A stretch of 6,236 nucleotides of DNA from Patescibacteria group bacterium UBA910 (GTDB taxonomy: Bacteria > Patescibacteriota > Minisyncoccia > Phycocordibacterales > DATDWN01). Positions 1-4,656 of the stretch are shown here, one piece after another (the first letter of the stretch is position 1; each line of letters opens with the position of its first letter). Position numbers and translations under genes: made by a program. The DNA lies in contig DBEI01000007.1 of the NCBI GenBank assembly GCA_002294445.1, positions 1 to 6,236 of the forward strand, in the 5' to 3' direction. The notes under the pieces were generated by a model. It made no database searches. It was not told the DNA's origin and saw only the letters and a program-made list of their open reading frames with translations.

Positions 1-110
1 CCTATTTCAATGACTGTATCACCTGTGTGTGCCCCGGATGCGGTGATCATGTGGTGTACAGCAGCGGTGGATGTGAGAAAATGTTGACCGAGTGATTTTT
101 TAGCTTTCAT
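1..110 (-). CDS. rsmA: 16S rRNA dimethyladenosine transferase RsmA/KsgA, N-terminal fragment
   Basis: This is the first 36 codons of a gene that continues beyond the left edge of the window. The family uses S-adenosylmethionine to dimethylate two adjacent adenines in helix 45 near the 3' end of 16S rRNA, a late step of small-subunit assembly in the cytoplasm. The translation begins MKAKKSLGQHFL and later reads GDTVIEIG. The first stretch matches the family's N-terminal KKSLGQ-FL signature; the second is the start of methyltransferase motif I, which binds the cofactor. The ATG at 110 is chosen because it places the signature at the usual distance from the N-terminus. A weak AGAG lies 8 bases upstream, and an in-frame GTG three codons earlier would sit too close to it. 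The gene follows uvrD after 22 bases on the same strand, with no promoter visible between, so co-transcription is likely. The catalytic motif is outside the window. Confidence 0.88.
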   Translation of the reverse strand, partial: MKAKKSLGQHFLTSTAAVHHMITASGAHTGDTVIEI

Positions 111-132
111 ACCAATCACTCTAGCACAATTT

Positions 133-3100
133 TTAAAAATCTATACTGAAATAGCTACTACTTGAACCTCCTGCGGGCCCCATCATACTTTTCTTTTCTC
201 GTTCAATGAAGTCTTCGTTTATGTCAGCAATAAAATGAGATGGTGTATTGATTTGTTTGTTTCCAAAAATAGTTCGCATTTGGGCAAGTGTGAGGTAGAG
301 TGTCTTTCGTGCACGTGTAATAGCTACATAAAAAAGGCGTCTTTCTTCTTCACTATCCTCCCCTTCTTTTTTCTTTTCACCAAACCGACGATGAGGAAAG
401 AGATCTTCCTCCATTCCAGATATAAACACAGAATCAAATTCAAGACCTTTTGAGGAGTGTACGGTCATGAGTTTTACTCCAGATGTTTCTTTCTTAAGTG
501 AATCTTGATCAGATACGAGAGCTGCATCAGTAAGAAGTTGCTCAATACCCTCTTCTGGTAGCAATTCGTCATATCCTGTGGCTAGGGTTACAAGCTCCAT
601 GATGTTCTCTAGTCTTTCTTGGTCTTCATCATTTCCTTGTGAGTATGCTTCCGCCATTCCTGAAATATCTACAATAAAACGTATTGAGTCTGATGTTTTG
701 TTGCTCAATATAAATGTTTTAATACGAGCAAGCATGTCTCTAAAAAGTCTGATCTTTTCTTGGGTTTTTATCGGCAAGCTCTCTGTTTCTCCCGCTTCTA
801 TTTTCTCGAGTGTGACTTTACCGATGCCTCGTGGTGGTACGTTTATAATACGAGCGAGGTCAATACTGCTTTCTGGATTGAGCGCAGATTTGATATATGA
901 GAGCATATCTTTGATTTCTTTTCGCTCAAAAAACTTTGTACCAAGCATTTGGTAAGGTACACCATAAGCAAGGAAAGCTTCTTCAAGAATACGTGACTGG
1001 AAGTTTGCACGAAAAAGTACAGCAATTTCATCTGCTTGAATACCAGATTCTATCATTTCTTTGCTTCGCTGAGCGATGAAGTGAGCTTCATCTACTTCAT
1101 TAAATGCTTCATAGATTCGTACTTTGCCCCCTGCTGTATTTTCAGTGAAGAGTTTTTTTGGAATACGCCATTTGTTTTTTGAGATTATGTCATCTGCAAC
1201 CGCTAAAATCATTTTGGTTGAGCGGTAATTTTGTTCAAGAAGGATAGTTTTTGTTTCTGGATATTTTTTTTCGAATTGAAGAATGCTCTTAATTTCCGCC
1301 CCACGCCAACTATAAATACAGTTGTGGGTGACAATATTGTTGGCTATAAAGTTGTGAGTTCGTTCAATATCTATGTCATACACAGTGGTCTTTTTTGTCG
1401 GTATCCGCGATATGTTTTTAATAGTGTCATATCCATTTTTGGTAAACATTGCCATGCCAGGCATAAGTGAATGTGCGGGTAGACACTGAAGAGAATTACT
1501 ATCTTTCGTATTTATTTTTTTACCACCAAGTCGTGCTCTGAACATAAGGGTACTTTCTGGAAATATTGTTGCGATATTGGTAGCCAAGAGACATGCTTCC
1601 CCATAGTCAGCTCTCACTGTTTCAAATCGCCAACTTTTTGTATCTTTTTTTGTTTTACGAACTGAAAATCCGAGAGACTCAAGTTTTTCTTTTTCAAGAA
1701 TGTTGTTGCCGTGGATAGAGATAAGGTGCATGGGATTTGTTCCACGCTTATCGGCACATAATGTGATATTAATATTCTTTCGAGAACCACGTGTCTGTGG
1801 TCTGTGGTGTGGATGGTCTGCTGAAAGATTGAGGTCTGCAAGCAATTTTTCTGCGGATTTATCTGTGTCAAAAGAAGAAAATATTTGCTTAAGGGAAGTT
1901 GCATCATGAACATATCCATTAGTACTTAAGCCTTTACGTGCTATAAAAGGAATGGTTGGTATTTGGTATGTTAATGAAAAAATATATTCTTGGATGCGAG
2001 CTTCTTGTGGTGTTTTATGGGTGGCAATAACCCAGACTGCGTCTGCATGTTCTTGGTTTGATCTCTGTACAAAGCCAATAACAGATTTTTTTTGGCCTTT
2101 TGTGTGGACTGATGTGCTCCCAATTCGCCACCCAACCTCTTTTTTATACATGAGATAATTTATGTATATTTGAGGGGTTATACCAAGAAGATACCCGGCA
2201 AAATGAATATGGTCTTCGGTACTCTCTATAAAGCTCCCTTGTGAGGTTTCAATCCGTATCAGGTTACCACTAAACGATCTGGTTTTATGAGATATCACTT
2301 TTGCTTCACGAAAATCACCTCCTCCATAATTTGAGAGTACAAGATCACCCGTTCTTACATTTTCAATGTTTTTTGTTGTCTGGTCACCCATTTGTATTTT
2401 TGTGCCAGCAACAAGACATTGGTCAACATCACCTACTACACATATGTTGCGGTGGTGCTCGGAGATAAGCTCAGCGATTTTATTCTGTACTTTGTTCGTA
2501 TCCTGATATTCGTCAATGTGCACGTAGTGCCAGAGGTTTTGGTAATAAGCCCGGATATCAGTGTGTTTCTCGAGGAGTTCAAGTGATTTGAGAAGTAGAT
2601 CGTCAAAATCTAAAGCCTTCTCTTTTTTAAGTGTTGATTCGTATATATTCCACACACGAGCGGTAATATCAGAGCTAAAATCATAGCTTTGACGAGATGC
2701 GAAATCGTCGTATGAGACCCCGAGCCCTTTTTCTCTAGAAATAATGCTTGCCACCTTATCAAGGTGCTCCTTTGGCTCGACGTTGAGTGATTCTAGTGCT
2801 TTTTTTAATACTTTTTTTGAGTCTGTTTTATCAAAGATAGCAAAATGTCGAGGTAGATTGAGTCTGTCAGACCATTGTTTAATAATAAAGACTCCAAGTG
2901 AGTGAAAGGTGCTAATAAACGGTGCTGCATTGTGGTATTGGGCACGCAATAATGGATCTTGGAAAAGTAAGTCCTCCACACGTTCACGCATTTCCTTCCC
3001 TGCTTTATTAGTAAATGTAATCGCTAAAATGTTGTGCGGATGGACTCCTTTTTTGATCAGGTGAAGAATACGATGAGTAATAGTTTTGGTTTTTCCTGCA

Positions 3101-3186
3101 CCTGCACCTGCCACGATAAGCACCGGACCTTCTGTGGTAAGTACCGCTTCTTTTTGTTTGTCGTTTAGTCTTTCCGTATAGTCCAT
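133..3186 (-). CDS. uvrD: UvrD/PcrA-type superfamily 1 DNA helicase with in-frame intein
   Basis: This encodes an ATP-driven 3'-5' DNA helicase of the UvrD/PcrA/Rep family, which unwinds DNA in excision repair and removes proteins and recombination intermediates from DNA. The precursor has 1017 residues; removing the intein (257-622) leaves 651. Motifs seen in order: Q-motif Gln11, Walker A AGAGAGKT 26-33, motif Ia ITFTNKA near 56-62, TFHSLG 93-98, Walker B DEYQDT 225-230, motif III split as GDVDQ 252-256 and CIYSWRGA 623-630, motif IV QNYRST 652-657, FERKEI 753-758, motif V TVHSSKGLEF 908-917, motif VI YVAITRAR 953-960. All helicase motifs look intact once the intein is removed. The first residue of the downstream extein is Cys623, where the family normally has Ser. 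The C-terminus ends about 70 residues short of typical PcrA, so the C-terminal RNA polymerase-binding module is probably missing. The start gives the usual short lead into LNDKQKEAV. UvrD, PcrA and Rep cannot be told apart from motifs alone. rsmA follows on the same strand. Confidence 0.95.
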   Translation of the reverse strand: MDYTERLNDKQKEAVLTTEGPVLIVAGAGAGKTKTITHRILHLIKKGVHPHNILAITFTNKAGKEMRERVEDLLFQDPLLRAQYHNAAPFISTFHSLGVFIIKQWSDRLNLPRHFAIFDKTDSKKVLKKALESLNVEPKEHLDKVASIISREKGLGVSYDDFASRQSYDFSSDITARVWNIYESTLKKEKALDFDDLLLKSLELLEKHTDIRAYYQNLWHYVHIDEYQDTNKVQNKIAELISEHHRNICVVGDVDQCLVAGTKIQMGDQTTKNIENVRTGDLVLSNYGGGDFREAKVISHKTRSFSGNLIRIETSQGSFIESTEDHIHFAGYLLGITPQIYINYLMYKKEVGWRIGSTSVHTKGQKKSVIGFVQRSNQEHADAVWVIATHKTPQEARIQEYIFSLTYQIPTIPFIARKGLSTNGYVHDATSLKQIFSSFDTDKSAEKLLADLNLSADHPHHRPQTRGSRKNINITLCADKRGTNPMHLISIHGNNILEKEKLESLGFSVRKTKKDTKSWRFETVRADYGEACLLATNIATIFPESTLMFRARLGGKKINTKDSNSLQCLPAHSLMPGMAMFTKNGYDTIKNISRIPTKKTTVYDIDIERTHNFIANNIVTHNCIYSWRGAEIKSILQFEKKYPETKTILLEQNYRSTKMILAVADDIISKNKWRIPKKLFTENTAGGKVRIYEAFNEVDEAHFIAQRSKEMIESGIQADEIAVLFRANFQSRILEEAFLAYGVPYQMLGTKFFERKEIKDMLSYIKSALNPESSIDLARIINVPPRGIGKVTLEKIEAGETESLPIKTQEKIRLFRDMLARIKTFILSNKTSDSIRFIVDISGMAEAYSQGNDEDQERLENIMELVTLATGYDELLPEEGIEQLLTDAALVSDQDSLKKETSGVKLMTVHSSKGLEFDSVFISGMEEDLFPHRRFGEKKKEGEDSEEERRLFYVAITRARKTLYLTLAQMRTIFGNKQINTPSHFIADINEDFIEREKKSMMGPAGGSSSSYFSIDF
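1321..2418 (-). mobile_element. Intein inserted in helicase motif III of UvrD
   Basis: This is a 366-residue protein-splicing element, residues 257-622 of the precursor. It should excise itself after translation and join Gln256 to Cys623. Splicing features present: Cys257 as first nucleophile in block A (CLVAGTKI), block B with the TxxH motif Thr323-His326 (TEDH), block F near 603-617 (YDIDIERTHNFIANN), and block G ending His621-Asn622, followed by nucleophile Cys623. The Hint halves span about 257-333 and 568-622. About 230 residues lie between them, far more than a mini-intein linker, so a homing or accessory domain is likely. No convincing LAGLIDADG decapeptide is visible; a GIY-YIG-like segment is at 341-400. 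A second block at about 455-545 contains a His-rich DHPHHRP and a pattern read by eye as strands and helices, function unknown. Inteins commonly occupy conserved nucleotide-binding sites, and this one splits a motif that contacts ATP and DNA. The exact boundaries are set by the helicase motif on both sides. Confidence 0.95.
1987..2166 (-). other. GIY-YIG-like nuclease segment inside the intein
   Basis: This codes for precursor residues 341-400. The order of features resembles the GIY-YIG nuclease core: a first strand containing INY (342-344) in place of GIY, nine residues later RIG (354-356) in place of YIG followed by STS, then Arg375 and His380 at the place of the family's Arg and basic residue after the YIG strand, a WVI strand (385-387), and Glu400 in a helix (EARIQEY) as candidate metal-binding glutamate. 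The two tyrosines of the signature are only partly kept, so the match is by pattern and not firm. It could instead be an unrelated alpha-beta domain. Its position in the middle of the intein is where a homing endonuclease would be expected. Confidence 0.4.
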
Positions 3187-3194
3187 AAGTGCCT

Positions 3195-3203
3195 ACTATA
3201 GCA
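3195..3203 (-). promoter_or_regulatory. Extended -10 promoter for uvrD-rsmA
   Basis: Read on the minus strand this is TGC-TATAGT, a TGn extended -10 element. There is no good -35 hexamer at 17 bp; that place holds an A-tract, which is common for extended -10 promoters. The -10 ends only 8 bases before the uvrD ATG, so transcription would begin one to two bases ahead of the start codon and the mRNA would be leaderless or nearly so. No Shine-Dalgarno sequence could fit in such a transcript, apart from an AGG that lies upstream of the predicted start of transcription. Confidence 0.5.
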
Positions 3204-3224
3204 CGGTTTATGTTGTTTTTTTTA

Positions 3225-3240
3225 GACCACAGATGTGGAC
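3225..3240. repeat. Short dyad between divergent promoters
   Basis: The sequence CCACA-GA-TGTGG (3227-3238) is a perfect inverted repeat of 5-bp arms with a 2-bp centre, and one further matching pair lies outside it at 3225/3240. It sits between the uvrD extended -10 (3195-3203) and the -35 of the plus-strand gene (3251-3256), next to an eight-base T-run (3216-3223). It is not a terminator for either strand in this orientation, because no T-run follows it. An operator is possible, but the arms are short and it may be chance. Confidence 0.3.
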
Positions 3241-3250
3241 AAAATGTATA

Positions 3251-3278
3251 TTGACCATATGTGTAGCATAGGTATAAT
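3251..3278 (+). promoter_or_regulatory. Sigma70-type promoter for the LysM-M23 gene
   Basis: A -35 box TTGACC (3251-3256) and a perfect -10 box TATAAT (3273-3278) are separated by 16 bp. This is the best promoter in the window, and nothing else on the plus strand competes for it. Transcription would begin near 3285. That start point matters for the gene downstream: the GAAGG at 3281-3285, which might be taken as a ribosome binding site for the ATG at 3300, would lie upstream of or at the mRNA end. Confidence 0.75.
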
Positions 3279-3299
3279 AAGAAGGTTCTTCAGAAATTC

Positions 3300-4490
3300 A
3301 TGAATATTATATGGCTCAACAGAGCCATATTACAGACAATCAGAATTGACACTAACCCAATACATATTAGAAGGTACTCACATGATTCTTTTGGTCGCCG
3401 TGGTCTAAAAAACAACACTAAAACGCTTAGTCGGAGAGGTAGAGTTGGGTCACACGATAGCAAGATGAATACAGAAGATATATCAAAACTTATCGCTAAG
3501 GCAGTTTTTGTATTGTTACTTATAACAATACCGTTTGTTGCCTCAGCAAGTGTTCGGTCTTTTGTATTTAGTCTTTTTAAAGATGCTTCTGCAGAAATGG
3601 AGTCGGTGCCAAATTCTCAAAACATGGCTCTGTTGCAAGCGGCAACTGCTCCTCATACGCAACCTTCTGGTGGTGGTGATATTGCTATTGTAGATGACAG
3701 CTCCCTTCTTGCAGAGACTTCTGGAGTTGCCGCATCGACTAAAGATTCTACTTCTGATCAGATTACAACATACATAGTGCGAAAAGGTGACACTCTTTCA
3801 AGTATAGCTAAAATGTTTAATGTGACTACAAATACTATTGTATGGTCAAATGATATTACGGGAAATAAAGTATCTCCAGGTGATCGTTTGGTGATCTTAC
3901 CTGTTTCAGGGGTTCGTCATGTGGTAAAGAAAGGAGATACATTGCAGTCTATTGCAAAGAAATATAGTGGTGATGTTGATGAAATCACACGGTTTAATGA
4001 TTTAAGTGAAAATGCCAAACTTGCCCTTGGAGACGTGGTGATCATTCCTGATGGAGAAATGCTTTCTGGTCATGATACTGCTCCACAAAAGAATCCAGGC
4101 ACATCTGTCAAAAAAGTTCAACAATATCTTTCTGCTCCTTCATATAATGGATATTACATTCGTCCTGTGGTTGGTGGTATAAAGAGTCAGGGAATTCATG
4201 GTCATAATGGTGTGGATTTGGTATCAAACTTTGGTGCTAATATTCTCGCTGCAGCAGATGGTGAGGTGATTGTGGCTAAAAGTAGTGGGTATAATGGAGG
4301 ATATGGATCGTATGTTGTTATTAAGCATGATAACGGCACTCAAACATTGTACGGCCACCTTTCTGGTGTGCAGGTGTCTGTAGGTCAGCAAGTATCTCAG
4401 GGTGAAGTGGTTGGAAATATGGGGTCAACAGGTAAATCGACGGGAACACATCTACACTTTGAGGTTCGAGGTGCTCGCAACCCATTCTAA
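3300..4490 (+). CDS. Secreted LysM-LysM-M23 peptidoglycan endopeptidase
   Basis: This encodes a predicted exported cell-wall hydrolase that cuts peptidoglycan cross-bridges or stem peptides. Numbering follows the long 396-residue frame. A hydrophobic segment (64-83) with AxA cleavage candidates at ASA 81-83 and 96-98 serves as signal peptide or anchor. After a low-complexity Ser/Gly-rich stretch come LysM 1 (157-201, YIVRKGDTLSSIAKMFNV) and LysM 2 (206-250, HVVKKGDTLQSIAKKY), which bind glycan strands. The C-terminal M23 domain (about 288-396) has zinc ligands His302, Asp306 (HNGVD) and His386, with His353 (YGHL) and His384 (HLH) as catalytic histidines, so it looks active. It ends directly after the domain at GARNPF. 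The start is uncertain: ATG 3300 has a leader of about 15 bases and no ribosome binding site within the predicted mRNA, while ATG 3465 (Met56) gives a normal signal peptide but also lacks a close Shine-Dalgarno. Residues 1-55 are Arg/Lys-rich and unrecognised. The architecture is one I associate with parcubacterial proteins. Confidence 0.93.
   Translation: MNIIWLNRAILQTIRIDTNPIHIRRYSHDSFGRRGLKNNTKTLSRRGRVGSHDSKMNTEDISKLIAKAVFVLLLITIPFVASASVRSFVFSLFKDASAEMESVPNSQNMALLQAATAPHTQPSGGGDIAIVDDSSLLAETSGVAASTKDSTSDQITTYIVRKGDTLSSIAKMFNVTTNTIVWSNDITGNKVSPGDRLVILPVSGVRHVVKKGDTLQSIAKKYSGDVDEITRFNDLSENAKLALGDVVIIPDGEMLSGHDTAPQKNPGTSVKKVQQYLSAPSYNGYYIRPVVGGIKSQGIHGHNGVDLVSNFGANILAAADGEVIVAKSSGYNGGYGSYVVIKHDNGTQTLYGHLSGVQVSVGQQVSQGEVVGNMGSTGKSTGTHLHFEVRGARNPF
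3309..3330 (+). repeat. Perfect 9-bp hairpin just after the M23 promoter
   Basis: ATATGGCTC (3309-3317) and GAGCCATAT (3322-3330) form a perfect stem with a four-base AACA loop. It begins about 24 bases after the predicted start of transcription, so it would be at the 5' end of the mRNA. No T-run follows, so it is not a terminator. If the ATG at 3300 is used, the hairpin lies at codons 4 to 11; if the ATG at 3465 is used, it is a 5'-UTR element that could protect the mRNA end or act in control. Confidence 0.55.
3369..3408 (+). promoter_or_regulatory. Possible leader mini-ORF with ribosome binding site
   Basis: AGAAGG (3369-3374) lies 7 bases ahead of an ATG at 3382, an ideal Shine-Dalgarno spacing. 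The ATG opens an eight-codon frame, MILLVAVV, ending in TAA at 3406-3408, in a different frame from the M23 protein. It is the best-placed ribosome binding site between the promoter and the M23 domain. If translation of the M23 protein starts at 3465, this would be an upstream ORF in a leader of about 180 bases. If the protein starts at 3300, it is an accident inside codons 28-36. In the same frame as the mini-ORF, a TTG at 3445 behind GGAGAGG (3433-3439) opens another seven-codon frame whose TGA overlaps ATG 3465 as ATGA. The evidence is positional only. Confidence 0.3.
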
Positions 4491-4612
4491 AACTTCCAAA
4501 TTTCAGTAATCTCATCGTCTAAATTTCAGAAAATATTTTCCGCCGTACGACAGTACGTCTACGAATATTTTCCAAAATTTATACGCGATCTTACTGAAAT
4601 TGTGAAAGTTTT
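4489..4612. repeat. Long imperfect palindrome after the M23 gene
   Basis: A nested inverted repeat spans most of the spacer. The outer arms include a perfect 11-bp match, AATTTCAGTAA (4499-4509) with TTACTGAAATT (4591-4601), and extend outward with mismatches and a bulge into the M23 stop codon. Inside these are AAATTT (4521-4526) with AAATTT (4575-4580), GAAAATATT (4529-4537) with AATATTTTC (4564-4572), and a tip CGTAC (4544-4548) with GTACG (4553-4557) closing a GACA loop. As RNA it would fold into one long hairpin of about 124 nt. It lacks a following T-run of its own and codes for no protein I can see. A dispersed palindromic (REP- or MITE-like) element or an mRNA 3'-end structure are the likely explanations. 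Confidence 0.7.
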
Positions 4613-4644
4613 TTAAAAAAGACCATAAAAGGTCTTTTTTAAAA
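4611..4644. terminator. Bidirectional intrinsic terminator
   Basis: AAAAAAGACC (4615-4624) pairs with GGTCTTTTTT (4631-4640) around a six-base loop, and the flanking TTTT and AAAA extend the stem to 14 bp. The U-rich arm reads correctly on both strands. It lies between the convergent ends of the M23 gene (4490) and the comM gene (4657), only 12 bases beyond the comM stop, so it should end both transcripts. Confidence 0.85.
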
Positions 4645-4656
4645 GAGAAAATGATT

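Noticed and set aside
843..1031. Small frames on both strands within the uvrD gene, such as 843-1031 and 1614-1919 minus, and 578-955 plus
   Set aside because: They overlap the conserved helicase or intein frame, have no recognisable domains and no ribosome binding site; they are shadows of the real gene.
2172..2199. GYLLGITP (residues 331-338) as a LAGLIDADG motif
   Set aside because: It lacks the acidic residue and the glycine spacing of the decapeptide, and lies directly beside the end of the Hint N-terminal half.
3225..3240. LexA (SOS) box upstream of uvrD
   Set aside because: The dyad CCACA-GA-TGTGG matches neither the CTG-N10-CAG nor the GAAC-N4-GTTC form.
3382..3465. A c-di-AMP (ydaO-type) riboswitch ahead of the wall hydrolase gene
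   Set aside because: These riboswitches often control wall hydrolases, but none of the conserved blocks of that class can be recognised in the 180 bases.
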